Shown here: positions 38,098-47,227 of the stretch, piece after piece | Numbering within the stretch: position 1 is the stretch's first letter | How the letters are laid out: the number at the start of each line of letters is the position of its first letter | Source of the DNA: Hyphomicrobiales bacterium | Lineage (GTDB): Bacteria; Pseudomonadota; Alphaproteobacteria; Rhizobiales; Beijerinckiaceae | Assembly (NCBI GenBank): GCA_930633525.1 | Contig: CAKNFP010000001.1 | Location: forward strand, 2,210,001 to 2,274,000 | DNA length: 64,000 bases | Direction of reading: 5' to 3' | Position numbers and translations under genes: made by a program | Notes under the pieces: model-generated | Databases searched by the model: none | Told to the model about the DNA's origin: nothing | Seen by the model: only the letters and a program-made list of their open reading frames with translations

Positions 38098-39624
38098 ATG
38101 GCATTACTGAGCGTGATCCGACGCTGGCATTTTCGAGAACATCTATCGATCCGGGAGATTTGCCGCAGGACCGGCCTTTCCCGGAATACCATCCGCAAAT
38201 ACCTGCGTGCCGGCGGCGTGGAGCCGAAGTTCAACATCCCGGAGCGGCCGAGCAAGCTCGATCCGTTTGCGGATCGGTTGTCGGCCTGGCTGAAGACGGA
38301 ATCCAAGAAGGGCCGCAAGCAGAAGCGGACGATGAAGCAGTTGCATGTCGATCTGGTCAGCCTTGGCTACGAGGGCTCCTACAATCGCGTGGCGGCATTT
38401 GCTCGGGAATGGCGGGACGATTGGCAGAGGGAACTGCAGACGACGGGCCGTGGGACATTTGTGCCCTTGGCGTTTGAACCTGGCGAGGCCTTCCAGTTCG
38501 ACTGGTCGGAGGACTGGGCGATCATCGGCAATGAGCGCACGAAGCTGCAGATTGCTCATACGAAGCTGAGCTACAGCCGCGCTTTCATCGTCCGGGCTTA
38601 TCTTCTGCAGACCCACGAGATGCTATTTGACGCGCACAATCATGCGTTCCGCGTCTTTGGCGGCATTCCCGGTCGAGGCATCTACGACAACATGCGCACG
38701 GCGATCGACAAGGTTGGTCGTGGCAAGGAGCGCGACGTCAATGTCCGCTTCATGGCGATGGCCAGTCACTACGTGTTCGAGCCGGAATTCTGTAATCCTG
38801 CTTCCGGCTGGGAGAAGGGACAGGTCGAGAAGAATGTTCAGGATGCTCGTCATCGCTTCTTTCAACCCATCCCGCGCTTTCCATCACTGGAAGCCCTGAA
38901 TGACTGGCTTGAGCTTCGATGCAAGGAGTTCTGGGCAAAGACCCCGCACGGTCAGATACGTGGCACCATTGCCGACCTCTGGGCTGAGGAGGCGCCAGCC
39001 CTTATGCCTGTTTCCCGGCCGTTCGACGGCTTTGTGGAATATACCAAGCGCGTGACACCAACCTGCCTCGTACATCTGGAGCGCAACCGCTACAGCGTCC
39101 CGGCATCCTTTGCCAATCGACCGATAAGCCTTCGCGTCTACCCGGAACGGGTCGTAGTTGCCGCGGAAGGTCAGATCGTCTGCGAGCATCGTCGCGTCAT
39201 TGATCGTTCCCATGACCGGCCGGGCCAGACCATTTACGACTGGCGGCATTATCTGGCGGTCGTGCAGCGCAAGCCCGGCGCTCTACGCAACGGCGCTCCC
39301 TTCATCGAGCTGCCGGAGGCATTCAAGAGCTTGCAGCAATATCTGCTCAAAAAGCCGGGCGGCGATCGCGAGATGGTCGACATCCTGGCTCTTGTTCTCC
39401 AGCACGACGAACAAGCAGTGCTCTCGGCCGTCGACATGGCGCTGAAGTCCGGCGTTCCAACCAAAATGCATGTGCTGAACCTGCTGCATCGCCTCGTCGA
39501 CGGCAAATCCTCCACACCGCCGACCCTTGACGCACCCCAGGCGCTGACACTCACCAATGAGCCCAAGGCCAATGTCGAGCGATACGATACCTTGAGAAAG
39601 ACGGAGGTTCGCCATGCGTCATAA
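38098..39624 (+). CDS. istA: IS21 transposase IstA
   Basis: 508 residues from ATG 38098. The N-terminal HTH ([20 protein letters not shown]) is followed by a DDE catalytic core: [20 protein letters not shown] (first Asp, about 135), [15 protein letters not shown] (second Asp, about 205) and [16 protein letters not shown] (Glu, about 245), then a C-terminal beta domain ([20 protein letters not shown]). It cuts and joins the element ends. The end overlaps istB by 11 bases. Confidence 0.92.
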   Translation: MALLSVIRRWHFREHLSIREICRRTGLSRNTIRKYLRAGGVEPKFNIPERPSKLDPFADRLSAWLKTESKKGRKQKRTMKQLHVDLVSLGYEGSYNRVAAFAREWRDDWQRELQTTGRGTFVPLAFEPGEAFQFDWSEDWAIIGNERTKLQIAHTKLSYSRAFIVRAYLLQTHEMLFDAHNHAFRVFGGIPGRGIYDNMRTAIDKVGRGKERDVNVRFMAMASHYVFEPEFCNPASGWEKGQVEKNVQDARHRFFQPIPRFPSLEALNDWLELRCKEFWAKTPHGQIRGTIADLWAEEAPALMPVSRPFDGFVEYTKRVTPTCLVHLERNRYSVPASFANRPISLRVYPERVVVAAEGQIVCEHRRVIDRSHDRPGQTIYDWRHYLAVVQRKPGALRNGAPFIELPEAFKSLQQYLLKKPGGDREMVDILALVLQHDEQAVLSAVDMALKSGVPTKMHVLNLLHRLVDGKSSTPPTLDAPQALTLTNEPKANVERYDTLRKTEVRHAS

Positions 39625-40426
39625 CCCGGCAAGCGGCGCGATCGTCATCATGCTACGGCAATTGAAGATGCATGGGATGGCCCACGCCGTCGGTGATCTG
39701 ACCGAGCAAGGATCGCCGGCATTCGAGGCTGCCATTCCGATCCTGTCCCAGCTTCTCAAGGCGGAAACGGCCGAACGAGAGGTCCGATCGACCGCATATC
39801 AGTTCAAGACGGCACGCTTCCCGGCCTACCGTGATCTGAACGGCTTCGACTTCGCCAGCAGCGAGATCAACGAGGCGCTCGTGCAACAGCTTCATCGCTG
39901 CGACTTCCTCGACGACGCCAATAACATTGTCCTGGTCGGCGGTCCCGGCACGGGTAAGACGCATATCGCAACCGCGATCGGCGTCCAGGCCATCCAGCAT
40001 CATCACAAACGGGTCCGGTTCTTCTCCACCGTCGAGTTGGTCAATGCGCTGGAGCAGGAAAAAGCACAGGGCCGTTCAGGACAGATCGCCAATCGCCTCG
40101 TCCACTCCGATCTCGTGATCCTCGACGAGCTGGGATACCTGCCGTTCAGCGCTTCAGGTGGCGCGCTGCTCTTCCATCTGCTGAGCAAACTATACGAGCG
40201 CACCAGCATCATCATCACGACCAACCTGAGCTTCAGCGAATGGGCCAGTGTCTTCAGCGATGCCAAGATGACAACCGCGCTGCTCGATCGGCTCACCCAT
40301 CATTGCCACATCCTGGAAACCGGAAACGACAGCTTCCGCTTCAAGAATAGCTCGGCGCACGATCCCAAACCAACGAAGGAGAAACGCAGGAACTTGACCA
40401 CCACGACCAACACGAACGATACCTAA
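39614..40426 (+). CDS. istB: IS21 helper ATPase IstB
   Basis: 270 residues, AAA+ DnaC-like. Walker [16 protein letters not shown] (about 115), Walker [15 protein letters not shown] (about 168), and sensor-type [13 protein letters not shown] (about 212). It activates IstA and selects the target. The start overlaps istA, implying translational coupling. Confidence 0.93.
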   Translation: MRHNPASGAIVIMLRQLKMHGMAHAVGDLTEQGSPAFEAAIPILSQLLKAETAEREVRSTAYQFKTARFPAYRDLNGFDFASSEINEALVQQLHRCDFLDDANNIVLVGGPGTGKTHIATAIGVQAIQHHHKRVRFFSTVELVNALEQEKAQGRSGQIANRLVHSDLVILDELGYLPFSASGGALLFHLLSKLYERTSIIITTNLSFSEWASVFSDAKMTTALLDRLTHHCHILETGNDSFRFKNSSAHDPKPTKEKRRNLTTTTNTNDT

Positions 40427-40430
40427 AGGC

Positions 40431-40480
40431 GGGTCACTTCTCGGTGGAAACGCCGGGTCAGCTCTCAGTGGAAATCAACA
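40431..40480 (-). repeat. IS21 right end with two terminal repeats
   Basis: R1 at 40451-40480 is the perfect complement of L1. R2 at 40431-40450 is the complement of TTTCCACCGAGAAGTGACCC. The last nine codons of the truncated SRAP gene are read out of this end. Confidence 0.85.
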
Positions 40481-41156
40481 GCGAGCCATCCGGCAGCGGC
40501 CGCTGTAGGTCTCTGGCCTCGCTCCACGGCGCCCGCATCCAGATATCCCGCTCGTCCTCGGTCGTGAGAATGACGGGCATGGCCTTGGGATGGATCGCGC
40601 GCACCTCCGCATTCGGGTCGGTGGTCAGGAAGGCATAGAGGTCGGCGACCTCCATCCCGGTCTTGACCTTGCGCACGCTCGGCCAACGTTCGGTCCAGAT
40701 GCCGGCGAAGAAGGCGAGCGGGCGCTCCTCGTTGAAGGCGAACCAGATATCGCCGCCGGCGGCCTTATTGAACTCGCTGAATGAGGTGAAGGGCACGAGA
40801 CACCGGTTATCCGGCCCAAGCCAGCGCTGCCAGTGCTTGCTGTCCGTGTTGCGGACGTTCGTGGTGCCGCTGTCCGGCTCCATCTTCAGCAGCTCTTTGA
40901 AGTCGACCGCCTGGCCCTTGGCTTCGAGCTTCTCGGCGCGCTTCTTCGCCGCCTGCATCAGCGCGAACTGCGAGGACGGCATGCCCCATCGCGCCAGAGC
41001 CAGCGCCCGCCCGTTCGGTCCGTTCCGGACGATCGGCGCGGAATAGTCCGGGAAGACGCCGGGCATGCGTTGCAGGTTGCCCGTGTAGTCCTCGAAGGCC
41101 CTCGTCAGCTCACGAATGGCCTGCTGGCCCTTGGTCATGGAGTAAAGATTGCACAC
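40458..41156 (-). CDS. SOS response-associated peptidase (SRAP/HMCES family), C-terminus replaced by IS21 end
   Basis: About 232 residues. [20 protein letters not shown], then [40 protein letters not shown] and FTSFSEFN (Glu) match SRAP, whose Cys2 covalently traps abasic sites in single-stranded DNA. Catalysis needs Cys directly after the initiator Met. GTG 41156 gives Met-Cys-Asn, while ATG 41162 would put Val-Val in between; I therefore choose the [12 protein letters not shown] (His) is intact, but the C-terminus beyond DGS is supplied by the IS21 end, so a short tail is lost. An SOS box lies about 100 bases upstream. Confidence 0.82.
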   Translation of the reverse strand: MCNLYSMTKGQQAIRELTRAFEDYTGNLQRMPGVFPDYSAPIVRNGPNGRALALARWGMPSSQFALMQAAKKRAEKLEAKGQAVDFKELLKMEPDSGTTNVRNTDSKHWQRWLGPDNRCLVPFTSFSEFNKAAGGDIWFAFNEERPLAFFAGIWTERWPSVRKVKTGMEVADLYAFLTTDPNAEVRAIHPKAMPVILTTEDERDIWMRAPWSEARDLQRPLPDGSLLISTES

Positions 41157-41261
41157 GACCATCTCCCTGTATCGTGCCAGCTTCGCACGGTCCTTTTTCC
41201 CCAGGCAAGCGGCGACGAGAATCACGCGGCGTGCCAAAAGGCACAGATTGTAAATCCGTTT

Positions 41262-41276
41262 GTTCTTTTTTTGTTC
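41262..41276. promoter_or_regulatory. SOS (LexA) box, alphaproteobacterial type
   Basis: GTTCTTTTTTTGTTC, an exact GTTC-N7-GTTC, the known LexA site of alphaproteobacteria. It sits between the divergent SRAP gene and the small plus-strand gene (34 bases before its ATG) and is nearly identical, including the following TCA, to the box at 50725. Confidence 0.75.
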
Positions 41277-41309
41277 TCATTTTTCGCGGTCGGCATAAAA
41301 TGGCTGGCC

Positions 41310-41504
41310 ATGAGCCATCTCGATCCAGAAAAGGCCGTCGAGGCTATAGCAGCCGCATATTTGGCTGAGGAGCGCGACGCCATGGCAGCGCTGGAGGCCG
41401 CAGTCCGTGATGCCCTGGCGGACCTCGCCGAGCGCGAGCGGCGGCTGGCCGAGGCCGGGCGCCTTGTTTCTCGTGGCTATGTGCGCGGCCGGGAGATCAC
41501 CTAG
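41310..41504 (+). CDS. Small phage protein, coiled-coil
   Basis: 64 residues: MSHLDPEKAVEAIAAAYLAE, then an Ala/Glu/Arg-rich helix (AALEAAVRDALADLAERERR) likely to coil. No known domain recognised. Its position 34 bases after the SOS box suggests damage induction. Its stop touches the start of the next (broken) gene. Confidence 0.55.
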   Translation: MSHLDPEKAVEAIAAAYLAEERDAMAALEAAVRDALADLAERERRLAEAGRLVSRGYVRGREIT

Positions 41505-41825
41505 TGTTCGTCGCGCACAAGCTGTCGGACTTTCCGTGGGTCTGGGTGCGCATCGGCTGCGACGTCTGCCATCGGATCTGGGAAATATCGCTTGGCTCGT
41601 CTCGCCGAGCGCTTCGGCGCGGAAATCCCGCTCGACGATCTCGTGCGCCAACTCTCGATCGATTGCCCGCGGCGCCGCATGGGCACGATGAAGCGCAGCC
41701 GCTACAACGGCGAGCCCTGCTTCGCCCGCCTCATCGATCTCTACAATCCACCCGGGCCGCCGGACATCCCCGCAGGGATGGTGAAGTTGCGCGTCGTGAA
41801 CGGCGGGCTGGCTGACGACGAGTAG
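41504..41825 (+). pseudogene. Small phage protein gene with a frameshift
   Basis: From GTG 41504 the protein reads FVAHKLSDFPWVWVRIGCDV and a CxxC-type GCDVCHR. A single extra base near 41577-41580 shifts the frame; in the other frame it continues GKYRLARLAERFGAEIPLDD and DCPRRRMG to the stop at 41825. Removing one base restores about 106 residues. It may be a true mutation or a sequencing error. Possible zinc-binding protein of unknown role. Confidence 0.55.
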
Positions 41826-41849
41826 GTTTTCAACACCAAGCTGATTTTG

Positions 41850-41881
41850 AGCCCCCTCGCCTTTTGCGAGCTGGGGCTTTT
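41850..41881 (+). terminator. Rho-independent terminator
   Basis: AGCCCC, an inner TCGC-CTTTT-GCGA hairpin, then GGGGCT followed by TTTTG. It lies after the small genes and 23 bases before the next ATG. Confidence 0.6.
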
Positions 41882-41903
41882 GTCGTTTCCTCAAGGAGCA
41901 CGC

Positions 41904-43151
41904 ATGAGCAATCCCGTCGCCGGACGGCACCTTTCGGCCGAGCAGAAAGCCGCCTTACGTCAACGCTTGGCAGCTGGCGTCAAACCAGCGGTTGCCGCGC
42001 GCGAACTCGGCATAGGCCGAAAGACGGCAAGCCGGACGTTGTCCGCGATGCTGGCTGGACTGGCGCAGACGCCGGAACAATCGCCCCAGGCGGCCCGCCG
42101 CGAGCTGCATGATGCTGCCTTCTGGCGCAAGCGACTGAAGACGGCCGAGAGGGATCTCGCCAAGGTGGAGTTGATGGCCGAGCAGCTCGCCGGCATCCGC
42201 AACCAGCCTGTGCAGCCGCCAGAATGGCTGCTCGCCGCCGCCTCCCCGAAGCGCAGCCGCTCGGTCATTGGCCTTCTGCTCAGCGATGTGCATGCGGGTG
42301 AGCGGGTCGATCCCGATGAAATCCTCGGCCTCAATGCCTTCGATGTCGAGATTTGCCGTCGCCGCCTGCGCCGGTATTTCGCGGCCTCCTGCGAGATCGG
42401 CCCGCGCTGGACGGTCGATTGCCAGAACGAAGGCGTCCTCCTTGTCCTGGGTGGTGATCTCATCTCCGGCGACATTCACGAGGAACTGCGCATCACGAAT
42501 GCCCTCACCGCTCACGAGCAGGTGCGCTTCGTCGTCGAGGAGATCGCGGCCGGCATCCGGCATCTGCGCGACACCTTCGGCCGCGTCCATGTGGTGTCGG
42601 TGCCGGGCAACCATGGTCGCGTCACGATCAAGCCGACAGCCAAGCTCTATGCGCGTGCGTCCTACGACACCCTCGCCGCCTCGATGATCGCCGATCGCTG
42701 TGCGGGCGATAAGCGGGTGACGTTCCAGATTGGCTCCTCGCGGGACGCCGTCGTGCCCGTCCTCGGCCACACGGTCTTCGTCAACCACGGCGACGGCATG
42801 GGCACGGGCGGCGGCCAAGGGTTCATCGGGCCGCTGGCGCCGATTGTTCGCGGCACGAAGAGGGTGGAGGCGCAACAGGCTCGCGCCGGGCGGCGGCCCG
42901 ATCTCATCCTGCACGGGCACTACCACACCTCGGCCAATCCGGGGAATGTGCTCAGCAACGGCTCGGTGCCTGGCTATACGGAATACGGCAACGGTCTTCG
43001 CGCCAGCCTCGAGCCGCCGATGCAATGGTTGTTCCTGCTGCATGAGCGCTGGAAGCTCCGCGAACGCGTTGAGATTCAGCTCGAGGATCCGGCGGTGCCG
43101 GCCCTGCCGCGCGTGCGGATACCCGCCACCATGGCGAGGGCTGCGGCATGA
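41904..43151 (+). CDS. Phage metallophosphoesterase with N-terminal HTH
   Basis: 415 residues from ATG 41904, with AAGGAG five bases upstream. Residues about 10-45 are a helix-turn-helix (AVAARELGIGRKTASRTLSA). The core has calcineurin-type motifs: LLLSDVHAGE (D-x-H, about 120), GGDLISGDIHEEL (GD, about 182), SVPGNHGR (GNH, about 233), HGDGMG and HGHYHTSANPG (GHxH, about 340). It is likely a DNA/RNA nuclease or phosphatase of phage origin. Its stop overlaps the next start. Confidence 0.8.
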   Translation: MSNPVAGRHLSAEQKAALRQRLAAGVKPAVAARELGIGRKTASRTLSAMLAGLAQTPEQSPQAARRELHDAAFWRKRLKTAERDLAKVELMAEQLAGIRNQPVQPPEWLLAAASPKRSRSVIGLLLSDVHAGERVDPDEILGLNAFDVEICRRRLRRYFAASCEIGPRWTVDCQNEGVLLVLGGDLISGDIHEELRITNALTAHEQVRFVVEEIAAGIRHLRDTFGRVHVVSVPGNHGRVTIKPTAKLYARASYDTLAASMIADRCAGDKRVTFQIGSSRDAVVPVLGHTVFVNHGDGMGTGGGQGFIGPLAPIVRGTKRVEAQQARAGRRPDLILHGHYHTSANPGNVLSNGSVPGYTEYGNGLRASLEPPMQWLFLLHERWKLRERVEIQLEDPAVPALPRVRIPATMARAAA

Positions 43152-43768
43152 TCATTGGTCTGATGGGCTATGCCGGCGCCGGCAAGAGCGAGGTGGCCCG
43201 CCATCTCTGCAAGCGCCATGGATTCGTGGCGCCGCACATCGGCCGGCCGCTCAAGCAGATGCTCGCCGCGCTGCTGCGGGAGATCGGCTATGACGAGTCA
43301 ACCATCGTGCGATTCGTTGATGGCGACCTGAAGCGCGACCTCATCCCGGAACTGGGGATCACCTCCACCGAGGCACAGCAGACGCTCGGCACCGAATGGG
43401 GACGGGACTGCGTCCGGGCTGATTTCTGGTTACACCTGTGGCTCGCCAAGATTGACCGCGTCATCCGCGATGGCGGCCATGTGGTGCAGGAGAGCGTGCG
43501 CTTCGCGAATGAGGTCGCGGCGCTTCGTCAACGTGGTGCGCTTCTTGTCGAGGTGCAACGCCCGGGTGTCGGGCCATTGTCCGACCACCCCTCAGAGGTG
43601 CTACCGGGAGAGCCCGATCTGCTTTTTCAGAATGATGGGACCCTCAACGAACTTCACCTTAGGGCGGCTAACTTGGCTGGCAAAATCCGAGCCCTTGAAG
43701 ACAAGAACAAGAAGGGAACAGATTTCGGGACTTTTTCGGGACTCTCTGTCCCGAAACCTCAATATTGA
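43148..43768 (+). CDS. Phage deoxynucleoside monophosphate kinase-like protein
   Basis: 206 residues. P-loop GYAGAGKSEVA (residues 7-17) and STEAQQTLGTEWGRD fit the phage dNMP kinase family, which makes dNDPs for phage DNA synthesis. The C-terminus (TFSGLSVPKP) is encoded by a repeat-and-hairpin region just before the tRNA. The normal C-terminus may have been replaced there by recombination. ATGA overlap with the previous gene. Confidence 0.72.
   Translation: MIIGLMGYAGAGKSEVARHLCKRHGFVAPHIGRPLKQMLAALLREIGYDESTIVRFVDGDLKRDLIPELGITSTEAQQTLGTEWGRDCVRADFWLHLWLAKIDRVIRDGGHVVQESVRFANEVAALRQRGALLVEVQRPGVGPLSDHPSEVLPGEPDLLFQNDGTLNELHLRAANLAGKIRALEDKNKKGTDFGTFSGLSVPKPQY
43721..43755. repeat. Direct and inverted repeats next to the tRNA 3' end
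   Basis: TTTCGGGACT occurs twice in tandem (43723 and 43734 regions). The second copy opens a hairpin TTCGGGAC-TCTCT-GTCCCGAA (43735-43755). Such repeats could be integrase arm sites, or a terminator inside a coding end. Confidence 0.4.
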
Positions 43769-43865
43769 CGTGGAATGTTCCCGATTTCTTCGCTTTTGCA
43801 AAGTCGGAAAAGGGCTGAAAAAGGCCAGCCCCAAAACGGATTATCTCAATTAAATCAATGCGTTA

Positions 43866-43956
<91 letters not shown>

Positions 43957-43989
43957 AGCGCTTGAAAAATAAAGCAAATTTCCAAAATG

Positions 43990-45084
43990 TCACGCTACAG
44001 ACCGCTGTCGCTGTGCCCCCTTTCGTGACGCTGCTCCCTTTGCATGGGACTGCTGCGCCGCGGTGAGGAACCCAAGGTAAATCTCGGTGGTCTTAACCGA
44101 GGTATGCCCTAAATGCCTCTGGAGGTCATAGATCGAGCCGCCGCGCTTCAGATAGTCCACAGCATAGGCATGACGCAAGTCGTGGAAGCGAAAAGGCCGA
44201 AATGGCACACTACTTTTTTGTGCCACCCTTTGTGCCCCTCGCACCAGATGGGAGAAGTCAGAACTGAGGTTCGCGTACGGCTCTCCGCCATCATGGTGAA
44301 AGATCCAGGGAGCGTTTATCGCTGCCGGCTGTGCAAAGAGTATCTCCCATGCGCCCTGCTCCAACTCGATCGTTCGCGGACGATTGCCCTTTGCTCGACT
44401 GAGGTAGAGTGTTCGATTCGCAGGGCTCAAATATTTGCGCTCGGCGAATACGAGTTCGGACTGACGGGCCCCAGTAAGCCAGGCGGCTCGAATAAGCGCC
44501 CCCATAGCCTTCGGCGCCCGTGCAATAACGAACTCGACATGTGCAGGTTCGGGTAGACAGATCGGGTCGCGGCGCTCAGATAGCCGGCGCATCTTGGATA
44601 GAGCCGGGTTTCCTTCGCGCCAGCCTTGGTCCTCGGCGAAACTGAGCACCGACGACAGAGCAGTTAAGTCGCGCCGAATGGTCGCGTTGGTTCTGCCGGC
44701 CGCGGATCGCTTGGCAACCATCTCGTTGATTTGGTCGCGACCGATATCGCTGATCGGCATTTCCCGGAAGAAGGGTCGAAGCTGCTCCACGGAGACGCAA
44801 TAGCGTTTGACGGTCTGAGGACCTACTTCTCCGACGATGTATCCAGACCAAGCGATGACCACCTCCTCCCAGAGGTGGGAGACCTCGCCAAACTTGGACT
44901 GGCCTATCAGCCTATGGCGTTCTTCGTCGACGCGGCGTTTCGCAACTTTTGCATCGCTTGTTCGTAGGCTGAATCGATGCTCCCCAGATGCAATCTTGAT
45001 CCTTGCCCATAGCGTGTCGCCACGCCAGTAGCAGTATTTCGGCGGCTTTTTTCGCGCCGCGTCCGCTGCGCTTTTTCTTGGCAT
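43990..45084 (-). CDS. int: Tyrosine site-specific integrase
   Basis: About 364 residues from ATG 45084. The N-terminal arm/SAM-like part (KFGEVSHLWEEVVIAWSGYI) is followed by the catalytic domain: Arg in WLTGARQSEL (about 210), HDLRHAYA (HxxR, about 302), LGHTSVKTT (His, about 325) and Tyr in EIYLGF (about 334). All catalytic residues are present, so it should be active. It lies 33 bases upstream (5' side) of the tRNA-Ser and overlaps the excisionase-like gene. Confidence 0.92.
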   Translation of the reverse strand: MPRKSAADAARKKPPKYCYWRGDTLWARIKIASGEHRFSLRTSDAKVAKRRVDEERHRLIGQSKFGEVSHLWEEVVIAWSGYIVGEVGPQTVKRYCVSVEQLRPFFREMPISDIGRDQINEMVAKRSAAGRTNATIRRDLTALSSVLSFAEDQGWREGNPALSKMRRLSERRDPICLPEPAHVEFVIARAPKAMGALIRAAWLTGARQSELVFAERKYLSPANRTLYLSRAKGNRPRTIELEQGAWEILFAQPAAINAPWIFHHDGGEPYANLSSDFSHLVRGAQRVAQKSSVPFRPFRFHDLRHAYAVDYLKRGGSIYDLQRHLGHTSVKTTEIYLGFLTAAQQSHAKGAASRKGAQRQRSVA

Positions 45085-45257
45085 AGTCGCTCCTGTGATT
45101 TTATCCATGAACGAAGCGCGGCGGGATCAAATGTCCAAAGGCCGCCAATTTTGGCAGCCCCTGGCAACTCGCCGCGCAGTGCCAAGGCTTGCACGGTTCG
45201 CGGTTCGACGCCAAGAATCTCGGCGGCTGCAGGGATGCGGATTCGCTCCTTATTCAC
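44907..45257 (-). CDS. xis: Excisionase-like HTH protein
   Basis: 116 residues. IPAAAEILGVEPRTVQALAL is a MerR/AlpA-type winged HTH, then GELPGAAKIGGLWTFDPAAL and RSWI, typical of phage excisionase (HTH_17). The tail beyond about residue 65 overlaps the integrase frame by nearly 180 bases and is probably not conserved, though no earlier stop exists. It would bias integrase toward excision. Confidence 0.7.
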   Translation of the reverse strand: MNKERIRIPAAAEILGVEPRTVQALALRGELPGAAKIGGLWTFDPAALRSWIKSQERLCQEKAQRTRREKSRRNTATGVATRYGQGSRLHLGSIDSAYEQAMQKLRNAASTKNAIG

Positions 45258-45822
45258 CTGGGCATTCCCCCATCAGCCAAGTCACGTCACGCTCCTTCCA
45301 TGACAACAACTCGACCTTTGCGTGGCCGGCGATACGTTCCGTCGATCGCGCGACATATCCCGGCACGAACCTGCCGATGAATTCTGGAGCGATAATCGCG
45401 ATCTGGATCCGATAACGATTGACCTGCCGGACGCGAAAAGCGCCTGTCCGAACGTCGCGCTTCAGGGAGGGGCAGTGCCGCATGCTGATCGCGGCACATT
45501 CCTTATGGAGCAACGGCTCGACCTGCATGATAGCCATGCCCTCGGCTCCGTTTGCATGCGGCCGCGCATGTGAGAGGGAGACTTTTGTCCTGTTCTTCAG
45601 CGGGAGGCCACAGAGATCGCACAGGCCAAGTCTGATCACCTCACGCTGCCGTTGGGAGTGCGGCGTCCCAAACGCCGGCTTGCCGGTGCCGCGGTCGACG
45701 TCTTGGCAGATCGCCGGCCTTCCACCCGTTTGGATGCATGGGCCTATGAAGGTCCGGCTCTCCCCCCTCCATGAAACGGTATAGGGCACGGGAACGCCGC
45801 CGTAGAATAGCTGCTCTGGCAT
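45250..45822 (-). CDS. Phage hypothetical protein with a CxxC motif
   Basis: 190 residues from ATG 45822. GLCDLCGLPLKNRTKVSLSH (about 98-117) gives a CxxC pair that, with other Cys (KECAAISM), may bind zinc. No catalytic motif seen. ATG overlaps the previous stop (TAATG), and its end overlaps the excisionase start by eight bases, so it belongs to the leftward early operon. Confidence 0.6.
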   Translation of the reverse strand: MPEQLFYGGVPVPYTVSWRGESRTFIGPCIQTGGRPAICQDVDRGTGKPAFGTPHSQRQREVIRLGLCDLCGLPLKNRTKVSLSHARPHANGAEGMAIMQVEPLLHKECAAISMRHCPSLKRDVRTGAFRVRQVNRYRIQIAIIAPEFIGRFVPGYVARSTERIAGHAKVELLSWKERDVTWLMGECPGE

Positions 45823-46046
45823 TACGTCCACTCGATGTCCGAGGCGCTTAGGCCCATGTTCCGCGCTGCCGCCTCGAGCAGGCTGGCCATCTTCTGAAGC
45901 TTTTCGGCAGGCGTCATGGATCCTGCCTCGATCAGGCTTGTGCGGGCGTCGATGAGACACGCGTGCATGGTTCCGTCTGGTCTCCGATACACGTCGACAC
46001 GGAACTGCCACTCGTCTTGGCGCTTTATCTGAACGACCTCAGACAA
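45822..46046 (-). CDS. Small phage hypothetical protein, TTG start
   Basis: 74 residues if it starts at TTG 46046, which follows GGGAGG and overlaps the previous stop by eight bases. An upstream ATG at 46097 would lie deep inside the previous gene. The protein has a short antiparallel beta N-terminus (WQFRVDVYRRPDGTMHACLI) and a helical tail. Function unknown. Confidence 0.55.
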   Translation of the reverse strand: MSEVVQIKRQDEWQFRVDVYRRPDGTMHACLIDARTSLIEAGSMTPAEKLQKMASLLEAAARNMGLSASDIEWT

Positions 46047-46623
46047 ATTCGCCTCCCTGCTGCGGCGCCGCGGTGATACGGATAATTGCCAGAGCATTGA
46101 TCAGCCCCTCGGCGGCCGGCGCCGAGACGATGGCGCCTCCACTCGGCTGATAGTTCGCCAGGGCATAGGCGGCGGCGATGAGCCGATCGTCGGGCACGAC
46201 GTGGATAGTCCGCGATCCCTCCACCCCTGGCTGGTCGTTCTCGGCTTTGACGAGCCGGGCAGCCTCGACCATCTCGAGCAAGGAAACACCCTCGAGAGAG
46301 CCGACGGATTTGGAAAGGCCCATTGCGTGAAATCCGTGTTCGCAGATGGCCTTTACGATCTCAATGGCGCGTTCGATCGGCATCGCAATGTCATCGACGC
46401 CGGGTCGCGGCATCCAGTGGGTCGGCTCGTATTCGACGCCTTCGCCGTATCCATCCACAGAGGCCCAACGTCCTCGCTCTGAGCCAAGCCCCTCACACCA
46501 ACAGGCGAGACCAACATGGTAGGCGACTGTACCCACCCCGTCTTTGGGGCCGTTCATCACGAGAATGTAGGTGCCGTCTTTCGGGGCGGACGAAATAGGC
46601 CGCCATTTCCGGATTTCGCTCAT
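46039..46623 (-). CDS. Phage hypothetical protein, DUF551-like N-terminus
   Basis: 194 residues. The start KWRPISSAPKDGTYILVMN and WASVDGYGEGVEYEPTHWMP resemble DUF551 proteins common in phage early operons. The C-terminal half (IEIVKAICEHGFHAMGLSKS) is helical and may be a second module. ATG 46623 overlaps the HNH stop. Confidence 0.6.
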   Translation of the reverse strand: MSEIRKWRPISSAPKDGTYILVMNGPKDGVGTVAYHVGLACWCEGLGSERGRWASVDGYGEGVEYEPTHWMPRPGVDDIAMPIERAIEIVKAICEHGFHAMGLSKSVGSLEGVSLLEMVEAARLVKAENDQPGVEGSRTIHVVPDDRLIAAAYALANYQPSGGAIVSAPAAEGLINALAIIRITAAPQQGGEFV

Positions 46624-47018
46624 GCCCCCTCTCCTTCCGCAAAGCGCGGGACGACGCCCCGGTTGAATGTCTTTTTGAGCCGGTCGGAGCGCCCTCCCCG
46701 CATGGGATGCGGAGATTTCCATAGGCCAAGGTGCTTCTTGCGCGTCCGGTCGGTCTTCGCTTTTTCGGCAACGTCTTGCGCGGTCTTCCGTCGGTGAGGG
46801 TCCCGAAGCGCCAGCGCAAGGTTGCTCTCTCGGTGTTCGCCACCGTTGCAGAGCGCGACGATATGGTCGAAGTCGTAGGCATCGCCGGGCATGATCTTCC
46901 AGCCGGTGATATGGCAACGGCCTTGGCATCGCTCCCATATGCGCAGTTTCACCCGGGGCGGGATTGCAGCATCCGGTGACGAGCCTATCCATTCTTCGAC
47001 AGAGCGACGGCCGGTCAT
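46620..47018 (-). CDS. HNH endonuclease
   Basis: 132 residues from ATG 47018. RIWERCQGRCHITGWKI, YDFDHIVALCNGGEHRESNL and ALALRDPHRRKT give the D-H...N...H HNH core with a CxxC-less zinc arrangement. It may nick DNA during phage replication or packaging. In this early operon a recombination role is possible. Confidence 0.8.
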   Translation of the reverse strand: MTGRRSVEEWIGSSPDAAIPPRVKLRIWERCQGRCHITGWKIMPGDAYDFDHIVALCNGGEHRESNLALALRDPHRRKTAQDVAEKAKTDRTRKKHLGLWKSPHPMRGGRSDRLKKTFNRGVVPRFAEGEGA

Positions 47019-47227
47019 GGCGCCCTCCGCTTCGCAACAATGTCCTCGCGGATGTCTTTTTCGTTGTCCTCGACCCATTCGATGGTCGTGAAGGCGCGAT
47101 CGAGTTGCTTGTAGAGAAGATCGGCTTGCGCAGGAGACATGCGAAGGCCCTTCGCTATGTAAGGAACACCCTTCATTGCGACGTTTATGGCGTCCTTCTG
47201 AGCGGTCAGCGTCGGATTGGCCATCAT
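47015..47227 (-). CDS. Small phage protein
   Basis: 70 residues, helical (MSPAQADLLYKQLDRAFTTI, then EDNEKDIREDIV). No known domain. It overlaps both neighbours by four bases (ATGA), which supports it as a real gene. Confidence 0.55.
   Translation of the reverse strand: MMANPTLTAQKDAINVAMKGVPYIAKGLRMSPAQADLLYKQLDRAFTTIEWVEDNEKDIREDIVAKRRAP

Larger units (their letters stand above)
37986..40480 (+). mobile_element. IS21-family insertion sequence
   Basis: A 2495-bp element with istA and istB in the standard overlapping order. Terminal inverted repeats of 30 bp are perfect: left 37986-38015 begins TGTTGATTTCCACTGAGAGC, and the right end 40451-40480 finishes with its complement, ending CA. Each end has a second internal copy of TTTCCAYTGAGARNTGACCC (38026-38045 and, inverted, 40431-40450), as expected for IS21 multiple repeats. 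The bases outside (CCAGAG left, GCGAGC right) do not form a target duplication. Both genes look intact, so it may be active. Confidence 0.92.

Noticed and set aside
41955..43043. 362-codon minus-strand frame
   Set aside because: Antisense to the metallophosphoesterase, which has all catalytic motifs.
47015..47227. Gam-like nuclease inhibitor in the recombination operon
   Set aside because: The 70-residue helical protein shows no Gam motif; left as unknown.
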